From Anaerolineaceae bacterium UBA5838 (lineage in GTDB: Bacteria; Chloroflexota; Anaerolineae; Anaerolineales; Anaerolineaceae), in assembly GCA_002432795.1 (NCBI GenBank), contig DJGU01000033.1, forward strand, positions 1-8,926: a DNA stretch of 8,926 nucleotides, given 5' to 3'. The translations under genes were made by a program, and so were the position numbers. A model generated the notes under the pieces. That model saw nothing but the letters and a program-made list of their open reading frames with translations. It did no database searches and had not been told where the DNA came from. Of this stretch, positions 1 to 6,373 are shown one piece after another; position 1 is the stretch's first letter, and each line of letters begins with the position of its first letter.

Positions 1-36
1 CTGTCATTGCGAACTTCTTTTGTGAAGCAATCTCAA
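1..36 (-). repeat. Inverted copy of the GATTGCTTC..CGCAATGAC dispersed repeat, cut by the window edge
   Basis: Read on the minus strand, this stretch contains AGATTGCTTC followed by CGCAATGACAG, the same two arms found in plus orientation at 233-261. It is therefore an oppositely oriented copy of the repeat that forms the tandem units just downstream. Repeats with these arms are common as dispersed palindromic elements in many bacterial genomes. The element begins at or before base 1, so its full extent cannot be seen. Confidence 0.6.
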
Positions 37-83
37 ATCTCGGCTTTCCAAGAGCATAGCAGGTAACAAGATCTCTGCCAAAA

Positions 84-325
84 ATCACGAAGTGTTTGTG
101 AAAATCTTGAGTTGGTCGAGTGCAACCAGTTTAGATTGCTTCGTTCCTACTCTGTACGCAAGCAGTCGCAATGACAGAAGGATACGATCACGAAGTGATT
201 CGAACCTCTCACATGGCTTAAGTGCAACCAGTTTAGATTGCTTCGTCCCTCGCAATGACAGGAGGATAAAATCACGAAATTTTTGTGAACATCCCACACT
301 GTTTGAGTGCAAACAGTTTAGATTT
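84..325 (+). repeat. Short tandem array, two full units and one truncated unit (84-103 bp period)
   Basis: Units begin with ATCACGAA at 84, 187 and 271. Each continues through a variable stretch to GAGTGCAACCAGTTTAGATT (at about 118, 220 and 305). Units 1 and 2 go on to GCTTCGT, a loop, then CGCAATGACAG and AGGAT. The ATTGC and GCAAT arms are inverted repeats, so each unit can fold. Unit 1 is about 19 bases longer because its loop holds extra sequence (about 143-162). Unit 3 stops after TTTAGATT and runs directly into a different repeat module (CGCTGCGCTACACGG). No convincing ORF is present; frames open across it are repeat-derived. Confidence 0.75.
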
Positions 326-508
326 CGCTGCGCTACACGGACCACACCCTTTAATTCCCCGCTTCTCCCTTTCGCTACGCTACACGGATCTGCGACCCTT
401 CACTGCGTTCCGCGGATCTTCGACCAGGGGAAAGCCCAAGGACAATCCACCCCCTTTAGTTCCCCGCTTCTCCCTTTCACTGCGCTGCACGGACCACCCC
501 CTTTAGTT
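326..508 (+). repeat. CCCTTTAGTTCCCC / CGCTGCGCT repeat module with an internal 42-bp direct repeat
   Basis: A 42-base direct repeat occurs at 347-388 and 452-493 with four mismatches. It starts CCCTTTARTTCCCC and ends with CRCTRCGCTRCACGGA. Between the copies is CGGATCTGCGACC, with a second version CGGATCTTCGACC at about 413-425. The same words (TTTCGCTGCGCTACAGGGATCTACGACC-like, interrupted and diverged) recur in the large array at 6374-7590, so the two regions share a repeat family. With 1-325, this makes all of 1-538 non-coding repeat DNA downstream of the TPR operon. Confidence 0.7.
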
Positions 509-526
509 CCCCCTCTGAAGAGGGGG
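509..526. repeat. C-rich/G-rich hairpin just downstream of the TPR operon
   Basis: CCCCCTCT at 509-516 and AGAGGGGG at 519-526 are perfect inverted repeats around GA, giving a very stable stem with a tight loop. The hairpin lies about 12 bases past the stop codon of the last TPR gene (minus strand), so it could protect or end that transcript. No U-tract follows on the minus strand, so it is not a classical intrinsic terminator. It may simply be the end of the adjacent repeat module. Confidence 0.55.
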
Positions 527-538
527 TGAAGACATCCC

Positions 539-1966
539 CTACGGCGTGGGGAGGACGGGGGTGGGGATGATGAACGGCGTTTCGGTGGGGGAAGGCGTGG
601 GGGTGCCCTCCAGGGTGGGCAGCGGCGTGGCGGTGGGGTAGGTTTCGCCCGGGCTGATGCGGCAGATGTTCTCGCTGGGGATGACGATGGCCATGATGGT
701 CTCGTTATCGGAATACATGGCGCGGATCTGCTGGAAGATTTTCGCGGCGGTGTCGCAGTAGTCGTCCAGCCCATCGCGGTGGAGACCCGCCAGGACGGAG
801 CCGTAGGTGTAGTAGTAGAGCACAGTGGAGTCGGAAAGTGGCAGCGGGCTGGTGGCGATCTGGGATTCGCAGGGGTCTTCCTCGCGCGCCAGGCAGGTCT
901 GCTCGGGGGTGCAGCCTTCGACGGCGCAGCGCAAAGCGAGGATGGCGCCTTCGTAGTTGCGGGCACGGTGGTAGATGACGCCGACCTGACCGTAGGTGTC
1001 GGGGTTGTAGGGGTTGATCTCGAGGGCGCGATAGGCATTGCGCGAGGCTGCCATGGCCTCACCGCGGCGGATGTAGGTGTTGGCGATGGCCATGTAGGGG
1101 ATCGGGTCCTGGATGCCGAGCTGTTGGTTGAGGCTGACGGCTTTGGCGAAGAGCTCGAGAGCGGTGTCGTATTGCTGCAGGTAGCGGTAGAGCACGCCGG
1201 TGCGGATGTAGAGGAAGGTGAGGTTGGGAGTAACCTCGATGGCTTTTTGGTACCACTCGATGGCGAGGTTGTATTCGCCGAGGATTTCGTAGATGTAGGC
1301 CTGCACGCGGCGCACATCCATCAGATCCTCGCCGTTGGAGCGAGCCTGGGCGATGTAGTCCTGTGCCTGGGCGAGCTTGTATTGGTCGATCAGCACTTCG
1401 GCGTAGTAGGCTTTGGCGAGGGCGTTGGCGGAATCGAGCTGGATGGCGGCGAGGGCTTCGGCTTCGGCCTGGTTGCGGTAGTCTTCGGACATGTCGCCGG
1501 AGAGGGCGGGGTTGGAGAGCCAACTGAGGACGAAGGCGCGCACGGCGAGCACGTCGGCGTTGGTGGGCTCGAATTGCCTGGCGGCGTCGATGACAGCGAG
1601 AGCCTGGTTGAGGGCGTCGCGGCGTTCCTGATCGGTGGTGAGGCTGGAGGAGGAGTAGGTGAGGATGCGGGCGAGCTCGACGCGCACGGCGGTATTGTTG
1701 GGCTCGAGAACGAGGGCTTTGTTGAAGGACTCGATCGCTTTGGCGAGGTCTCCGGCCTGGAAGTGGGTTTCGCCTTCGGTGAGGAAGGAGTTGACCGTGC
1801 GGGTGGGGGTGGGGGTGGGGATGAATGGCGGCCAGATCTCGCCGCTGGCGTAGTCGCGCAGGACGGCGACGAGCACGACGATGACGAGCAGGATGAGCAT
1901 GATGCGGTAGGGGTTGGAGCGGTTGCCCGAATGGCGGAAGAGGTCCTTGCGTTCGTCGATGTACAT
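539..1966 (-). CDS. Membrane-anchored extracytoplasmic TPR protein with Pro-Thr linker and tail (second gene of the TPR pair)
   Basis: This 475-residue protein has a basic N-terminus (residues 1-21), one membrane helix (about 22-37, rich in I, L and V) and a PPFIPTPTPTR linker (47-56). About eight TPR-like helical repeats follow at 58-350, with typical pieces such as GDLAKAIESFNKALVLEPN and GEYNLAIEWYQKAIEVTPN. The positive-inside rule puts the TPRs outside the cytoplasm. A Cys-rich insert (C347, C352, C358, C366) comes next, then a terminal helical segment with C404 and C435 and a PT-rich tail (about 443-475). TPRs bind other proteins; no enzyme motif is visible. It is a paralogue of the upstream gene, separated by 34 bases, so co-transcription is likely. 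The start gives the basic leader plus helix, but no clear ribosome binding site precedes it. Exact function is unknown. Confidence 0.9.
   Translation of the reverse strand: MYIDERKDLFRHSGNRSNPYRIMLILLVIVVLVAVLRDYASGEIWPPFIPTPTPTRTVNSFLTEGETHFQAGDLAKAIESFNKALVLEPNNTAVRVELARILTYSSSSLTTDQERRDALNQALAVIDAARQFEPTNADVLAVRAFVLSWLSNPALSGDMSEDYRNQAEAEALAAIQLDSANALAKAYYAEVLIDQYKLAQAQDYIAQARSNGEDLMDVRRVQAYIYEILGEYNLAIEWYQKAIEVTPNLTFLYIRTGVLYRYLQQYDTALELFAKAVSLNQQLGIQDPIPYMAIANTYIRRGEAMAASRNAYRALEINPYNPDTYGQVGVIYHRARNYEGAILALRCAVEGCTPEQTCLAREEDPCESQIATSPLPLSDSTVLYYYTYGSVLAGLHRDGLDDYCDTAAKIFQQIRAMYSDNETIMAIVIPSENICRISPGETYPTATPLPTLEGTPTPSPTETPFIIPTPVLPTP
1801..1820 (+). other. Putative G-quadruplex within the TPR gene (template strand)
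   Basis: Four G-runs (3, 5, 5 and 4 Gs) are separated by single T bases. The gene is on the minus strand, so the G-rich strand is the transcription template. The tract encodes the PTPTPTR linker. An identical 20-base tract occurs at 3125-3144 in the paralogue. Folding is an inference from the pattern. Confidence 0.55.
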
Positions 1967-2000
1967 GTGTTGGTTGCTTGCTTTTTGTCGGTCCGCGGGA

Positions 2001-3260
2001 TTAGGGCACGGGCGTGGCGGTAGGTCCGGTGACGATGGTTGGGGTGGGGACTGGGGTGGCGGTGGGCGGGTTGAGCAGGTTTTGCTCGCAGATCTTGATG
2101 ATCTCGCCGGCGTTGAAGACGCCGTCGGCGTTATCCGCCACGTTTTGCAGCAGGGCGTCAGCGAGGGTGACGGCTTCGCTGCAGCGGTTGATGCGCGCCA
2201 ATGCCAGCCCGTAGCGGCTGTAGAGCTCGATCACACCAGCCGCGTAGGAGAGGGGGATGCCCTCCACGACCTGACCATCCTCGGAGGTGCCGCCGCGGAC
2301 GGCGGTTTCGAGGTAGGGCAGCGCCTGGTTGTATTGCCCCTTGCGGTAGTAGAGCGTGCCCAGGTTGGCGTAAAGGTTGGGGTCCTGGGGATCGTCGCGC
2401 AGGGCAAGGCTGCCGTACTGGATGCCCTTATCCCACTCGCCAAGCATACTGTAGACGCGCGAGATGAAGAGGTTTGGGGTGGGGTCGGTGGGATTGAGGG
2501 AGTAAGCCTTGGTAAACTCGAACACGGAACGGTCGAGCTCGCCGGTGTTGATGAGGTTGCGCCCCAAAGCCATGTGGACCCGGGCGATGTGGGGGTTGAT
2601 GGCGATGGCGGCGTCGAGCTCGGTGACGGCTTCTTCGTAGTTGCTGGTGATCTCGAGCACGTAGCCGCGCGCCCAGTGTGCCTCGAGCAGGTTGGGCTCG
2701 AGCGCCAGGGCAGTGCGGGATTCCTCGATGGCGAGGTCGATGGTGTCGAGCTCCTGCACGCCGGCTTCGACGCGCAGGGCGAGGATGTAGGCGAGGACGG
2801 CATGCGCCAGGCCGCTGTTTTGGTCGAGCTCGATGGCACGGCGGGCGTCAGCTTCGCCAGCCAGGTATTCTTTTTGGAAGCCCTTGGCCCAGCCGGAGAG
2901 GGCGTAGGCTTCGGAGGCGGTGTTGTTGAGCAGGATGGCGTTTTGGGCATTGACCTGGGCCTGGACGAGCTGATCGGTGTAGATCTGCAGACGCGAGATT
3001 TTGAGGTAGTTGGTGATATTTTGGGGGTCGGCGTTGATCGCGCCCTGGTAGGACTCGATGGCCTGGAGGTATTTGCCCTCCGCGGCGAGCGCGTCGGCTT
3101 CGGCGATGAAGGAGAGGGGATCGCGGGTGGGGGTGGGGGTGGGGACGAAGGGTGGGTCCATCATTGGCACCACCACCAGGTTGAGGTAGACCAATCCGCC
3201 GATGGTGAGCAGCAGAAAAGCCAGCAGCCAGGGGTTCGTCCGCCGGCGCTTTTTGCTCAT
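2001..3260 (-). CDS. Membrane-anchored extracytoplasmic TPR protein with Pro-Thr linker and tail (first gene of the TPR pair)
   Basis: From the chosen start this is 419 residues: MSKKRRRTNPW, a membrane helix (about 11-31), the linker PPFVPTPTPTR (36-46), TPR-type repeats from about 48 to 330, a terminal helical segment containing the protein's only cysteines (C360 and C391, C-X30-C), and a PT-rich tail (about 398-419). The basic N-terminus predicts an outward-facing TPR domain. An in-frame ATG at 3287 would add nine residues. I prefer 3260 because AAAGG lies at 3274-3278 and the predicted transcription start (about 3289) leaves almost no leader for the upstream ATG; a leaderless start at 3287 remains possible. 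Layout, linker, terminal domain and cysteine spacing match the next gene (539-1966), so the two probably arose by tandem duplication. The role is likely protein-protein interaction at the cell surface; the partner is unknown. Confidence 0.9.
   Translation of the reverse strand: MSKKRRRTNPWLLAFLLLTIGGLVYLNLVVVPMMDPPFVPTPTPTRDPLSFIAEADALAAEGKYLQAIESYQGAINADPQNITNYLKISRLQIYTDQLVQAQVNAQNAILLNNTASEAYALSGWAKGFQKEYLAGEADARRAIELDQNSGLAHAVLAYILALRVEAGVQELDTIDLAIEESRTALALEPNLLEAHWARGYVLEITSNYEEAVTELDAAIAINPHIARVHMALGRNLINTGELDRSVFEFTKAYSLNPTDPTPNLFISRVYSMLGEWDKGIQYGSLALRDDPQDPNLYANLGTLYYRKGQYNQALPYLETAVRGGTSEDGQVVEGIPLSYAAGVIELYSRYGLALARINRCSEAVTLADALLQNVADNADGVFNAGEIIKICEQNLLNPPTATPVPTPTIVTGPTATPVP
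3125..3144 (+). other. Putative G-quadruplex within the TPR gene (template strand)
   Basis: This tract is identical to that at 1801-1820: G-runs of 3, 5, 5 and 4 with single-T loops, encoding PTPTPTR on the minus strand. A less regular G-rich tract at 2041-2070 encodes part of the PT-rich tail of the same protein. Confidence 0.55.
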
Positions 3261-3295
3261 GGATAGTTTACTGCCTTTAAGATACATAAAACGAT

Positions 3296-3323
3296 ATTAT
3301 CACGATTTTTTAGCGAGCGTCAA
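3296..3323 (-). promoter_or_regulatory. Sigma70-type promoter of the TPR operon
   Basis: On the minus strand, TTGACG (3323-3318) and GATAAT (3301-3296) are 16 bases apart, each matching the consensus at five of six positions. Transcription should start near 3289. This supports translation from the ATG at 3260 with a short leader, and expression of both TPR genes from one promoter. Confidence 0.65.
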
Positions 3324-3336
3324 CCGGATGGCATAA

Positions 3337-3452
3337 GGAAAGGGCAGGCCCTTTCCCTACAAGGGACTTGTGTGGACGGGTGAGAGGAATCCGTCGGAGG
3401 GAACGGTGCGAGACCGTTCCGTTGTGTTTGTGGAAGGGTGCAAGACCCTTCC
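3337..3452. repeat. Cassette of three perfect short hairpins between dinG and the TPR operon
   Basis: There are three hairpins: GGAAAGGGC/GCCCTTTCC (3337-3356, 9-bp arms, 2-base spacer), GGAACGGT/ACCGTTCC (3400-3420, 8-bp arms, loop GCGAG) and GGAAGGGT/ACCCTTCC (3432-3452, 8-bp arms, loop GCAAG). The last two share one design with compensating stem changes. The third begins five bases after the dinG stop codon on the minus strand and may stabilise or end that mRNA, although no U-tract follows. The first lies 13 bases upstream of the TPR promoter -35 box. Confidence 0.75.
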
Positions 3453-3457
3453 CTATT

Positions 3458-6256
3458 TCATAAACCCAGCCAACGGGCGGCTTTTTCAGGGAGGTTGGCG
3501 ATGCTGGCCTGGACGAAGGTGCACTGGGGCAGGGATTCGATGAAGAGCCTGCCGTAAGCCTTGCTTATGACACGCTTATCGAGGATGACGACCACGCCGC
3601 GATCGGTTTGGGTGCGGATCAGGCGCCCAAAGCCCTGCCTGAAGCGCAGGATCGCCTCGGGGAGGTTGTATTCGTTGAAGGGATCGTCGAAGCTCTCGGA
3701 GCGGGCAGCGATAATCGGGTCGCTGGGGACATCGAAGGGCAATTTGGCGATCACGAGCACCGAAAGCGCCTCGCCGGGAACGTCCACGCCCTCCCAGAAG
3801 GCGCGCGTGCCGAGCAGCACCGCCCGGGGAGTGTCTTTGAAGGTGTCGAGCAGCGCGGTGGCGGAAGCGCCCTCGCCCTGCTCAAAAACAGTGATGTCGT
3901 GCTTTGCCAGGGGCGCCTGGATGGCTTTGGAGGTCTTCTGCAGTTGGGCGTAAGATGTGAAAAGCACCAGCATACGTCCGCCGCTAGCGACTGCCAGGCG
4001 AATAACGGTTTCGTCAATCGTGCGCTGGTGACCGTGGCTGTCATTTGGTTCCACAATATCGGTGGGCAGGTAAACCAGGGCGGAGTTTTCATAATCAAAG
4101 GGCGAGCCGACCGTCAATTCGTCGGCATCTTCGCCGTTGAGGCGCTTGCGGAGGTAGTCGAACTCGCCATGGGTGGTGAGGGTGGCTGAGGTCAGGATCA
4201 CGCTGGCTTTTTCATGCCAGAGGTATTTTTCCATCAAGCCGCCGATGTGCAGCGGCGCTATCTGGAGAGTGAGGCGATGCTGGAGGGGATCGAGCTCGAC
4301 CCAATAGATCTGGTCGGACTGCGGATCCATGGTGAGGCTCTCTATTTTCTCACGAATTTCGCTGAGATTCTGGTTGAACATCGATAGGGTGCCAAGGAGG
4401 TCTTCGGCGTCTTCACTTTCCATGGACTCAAGTCCACGCAAACCTTCACGGATTTGCCTGAGGATCTTCAGGAGGGCGTCGAGGTCGCTGGCGGCCTGCT
4501 CCCAGCTGATTTCCACATCCAGCCAGGCAGGCATGGTGCGAACGGCGCTGAGAACGCGCGTCTGTTGGGGGTAGGTGCCGAGGGGTTTGCCATCGCGCAG
4601 CTCCAGCAGGAGGTTGTCCATCGCGCGGAAGTAAGCGGTCATTTTTGTGTCAAAACGAAAAGCACGGTCGGTGGCTTCGGCAATGAGTTTGTTAAGTTCC
4701 CCCAGGTCCGAAGGCTTTAACAAGGCGTGGGCAGCAGAAAGCAGCCGCCCCAGCATGCCCTGTTCATGGCTGCCGAGGTCACGCACCAGGCGGTTGACGT
4801 CCTGAGCACGCAGACGGTATGCCATGGCGTCGGTGGTGGCAGATTCGAGGTGATGCGCCTCATCGATGATGAGGTAGTTATAGGCAGGCAAAACGCGGTT
4901 TTCGGTGGCGGCATCTGCCAGGAGCAGGGCGTGGTTGACCACCAGGATATGGGCGCTTTCAGCAGCGATGCGCGCCTTGTAGAAGGGGCAGCGCCCGCCG
5001 GTGTGCTTAAGGCAGTTTTCGAGCTTACAGCCCTCGTCCTCAGCTGAGATGCGGCTCCAGATGAGACGTTCGGGCAAGCCGTTCAGGTTCAGTTCGCTGC
5101 GGTCGCCGCTCTGGCTGCTTTGCAGCCAAACCAGAACCTTGCCCATCACCCGCAATTCCTCCAGGGTTTCGGGCTTGCGCCGGCGCATAGCATTGAAGCG
5201 GCGCGGGCAAAGATAATTGCTCCGCCCTTTGAGCACTGCCGCCTGGATGTCCAGACCGGTGGCTTTGATCAGGTCGGGGATGTCCTTCTGGATCAATTGG
5301 TCCTGCAGGGCAATGGTGTTGGTGGAGATAACGACCCGCTCTTTGTTTGTGAGCGCCCAGGCAGCCCCAGGGATGAGGTAAGCCAGCGATTTTCCGGTGC
5401 CGGTGCCGGCTTCGACCATCAGGTGCTGCCCTTCGTTGAGGGCGTTCCCAACCGCACGCAGCATTTCCACCTGCTGCGAACGGTGTTCGAAGCCTTCGAT
5501 GTGCTTTGAGAAAGCCCCGCCAGGCTCCAGCATTGCGGCGAGGTCCTCAACTTCTATTGGTTTGAGTTCCTCGTCCGGCTGGAGCGGTTTTGTGCGCACG
5601 GGTTTGCCAAACTCAAAGAGCAGCCCGCCTTCCTGGTCGAGCACGCGTTTGGGTTGTATGCCCTGCTGAATCAAGCCCTGCAGAACCCAACGGAAGGGCA
5701 ATTCTGCCGCCCAACCCAAACCCTGACTTTGATTGACCATCTCGGCAATCAGGTCGATGGGAAGCTGATTGAGTTTTTCGTAGAGCTTGTTGTAAACGCC
5801 CATGGTCGCACGGGCGTCGTTGATGGCGCGATGCGCGTCGCTGAGGACCACGCCCAGCTGATAGGAGAGCGAGCCCAAATTGTAGCGCGGCGCGCTGGGC
5901 ATCAGTACTGCAGCCATTTCGTAAGTGTCGATTATCGGATTGCTCTTGAAGCCGCCATAGCGCTGGAAGAAACTGATGTCAAAGCCGATGTTTTGCCCAA
6001 GGATGGGAAGATCGCCGATGAAGGTTTCAAGTTCCGGGTAGACATCCGCAAGCAGTGGGGCATTCATGACCATGGCGTTCGAGATGCCAGTCAGGTTGGT
6101 GATGAATGAATTGATCGGCTTACGCGGGTTGATCAGGGTTGAAAATTCATCCAGAACACGGTTCTCGTTGAACTTCACCGCGCCGATCTCAATGACTGAG
6201 TCGCTTTTGGGGTCCAAACCGGTTGTTTCAATATCCAGGGAGACAATTACAGGCAT
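3458..6256 (-). CDS. dinG: DinG-family ATP-dependent helicase fused to a DEDDh 3'-5' exonuclease
   Basis: This is a 932-residue cytoplasmic DNA repair/replication enzyme. The N-terminal exonuclease (about 1-165) keeps all DEDDh residues: D8 and E10 in SLDIETTG, D93 in NIGFDISF, H142 and D147 in HRAINDARA. The XPD-like superfamily 2 helicase follows: Walker A AGTGTGKS (283-290, K289), DEAH (465-468), a conserved GTRAFWEGVDVPG block (about 816-828) and motif VI QGFGRLIR (874-881). Four cysteines between Walker A and DEAH (C350, C410, C415, C423) fit the iron-sulfur cluster of E. coli DinG/XPD, which Firmicutes exonuclease-fused DinG proteins generally lack. Both activities look intact. The reading frame continues upstream to 6364, but I chose the ATG at 6256 because the exonuclease fold starts there and a perfect TATAAT lies six bases before it. 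It appears to be monocistronic. Confidence 0.95.
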   Translation of the reverse strand: MPVIVSLDIETTGLDPKSDSVIEIGAVKFNENRVLDEFSTLINPRKPINSFITNLTGISNAMVMNAPLLADVYPELETFIGDLPILGQNIGFDISFFQRYGGFKSNPIIDTYEMAAVLMPSAPRYNLGSLSYQLGVVLSDAHRAINDARATMGVYNKLYEKLNQLPIDLIAEMVNQSQGLGWAAELPFRWVLQGLIQQGIQPKRVLDQEGGLLFEFGKPVRTKPLQPDEELKPIEVEDLAAMLEPGGAFSKHIEGFEHRSQQVEMLRAVGNALNEGQHLMVEAGTGTGKSLAYLIPGAAWALTNKERVVISTNTIALQDQLIQKDIPDLIKATGLDIQAAVLKGRSNYLCPRRFNAMRRRKPETLEELRVMGKVLVWLQSSQSGDRSELNLNGLPERLIWSRISAEDEGCKLENCLKHTGGRCPFYKARIAAESAHILVVNHALLLADAATENRVLPAYNYLIIDEAHHLESATTDAMAYRLRAQDVNRLVRDLGSHEQGMLGRLLSAAHALLKPSDLGELNKLIAEATDRAFRFDTKMTAYFRAMDNLLLELRDGKPLGTYPQQTRVLSAVRTMPAWLDVEISWEQAASDLDALLKILRQIREGLRGLESMESEDAEDLLGTLSMFNQNLSEIREKIESLTMDPQSDQIYWVELDPLQHRLTLQIAPLHIGGLMEKYLWHEKASVILTSATLTTHGEFDYLRKRLNGEDADELTVGSPFDYENSALVYLPTDIVEPNDSHGHQRTIDETVIRLAVASGGRMLVLFTSYAQLQKTSKAIQAPLAKHDITVFEQGEGASATALLDTFKDTPRAVLLGTRAFWEGVDVPGEALSVLVIAKLPFDVPSDPIIAARSESFDDPFNEYNLPEAILRFRQGFGRLIRTQTDRGVVVILDKRVISKAYGRLFIESLPQCTFVQASIANLPEKAARWLGL

Positions 6257-6262
6257 GAGCAA

Positions 6263-6268
6263 ATTATA
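6263..6268 (-). promoter_or_regulatory. Perfect -10 box for dinG, predicting a leaderless mRNA
   Basis: TATAAT reads on the minus strand from 6268 to 6263, with six bases (6262-6257) before the ATG at 6256. A start seven bases past the -10 would put the first mRNA base at or next to the A of the ATG. No Shine-Dalgarno is present. No good -35 is visible; TGCTGA at 6291-6286 (17-base spacer) is poor. Confidence 0.6.
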
Positions 6269-6303
6269 CCCTGATGTTTTAGCGATCAGCATCTGCATTT
6301 TTC

Positions 6304-6321
6304 TGCAATTAAGTGATTGCA
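6304..6321. promoter_or_regulatory. Possible operator dyad upstream of dinG
   Basis: TGCAAT (6304-6309) and ATTGCA (6316-6321) form a perfect inverted repeat around TAAGTG, about 50-65 bases upstream of the predicted dinG start codon. Its size suits a dimeric regulator, but such a dyad can also occur by chance in AT-rich DNA. It does not match the E. coli or B. subtilis LexA box. Confidence 0.3.
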
Positions 6322-6373
6322 TCCAAGTCAAAAAAACGACCAAACTTTCAATATAAGGGTGCAATGATCAGAA

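Noticed and set aside
92..529. ORFs at the left end of the window (92-529, 285-506, 85-345)
   Set aside because: They lie wholly in repeat DNA, lack ribosome binding sites and contain reiterated repeat-derived peptides.
779..3266. Long open frames on the plus strand opposite the two TPR genes (779-2023 and 1914-3266)
   Set aside because: They encode low-complexity Gly/Val/Asp-rich sequence typical of the antisense of GC-rich coding DNA. The minus-strand frames have clear TPR and membrane features.
3408..3460. Intrinsic terminator after dinG
   Set aside because: The hairpin is convincing but no run of U follows it on the minus strand, so I list it only as a hairpin.
6257..6364. N-terminal extension of DinG to the ATG at 6364
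   Set aside because: The extra 36 residues show no domain, the stretch holds the -10 box and a dyad, and the exonuclease motif begins immediately after the ATG at 6256.
6257..6371. LexA/SOS box in front of dinG
   Set aside because: E. coli dinG is SOS-controlled, so I looked for CTGT-N8-ACAG and GAAC-N4-GTTC type sites; neither is present. Chloroflexota LexA sites could differ.
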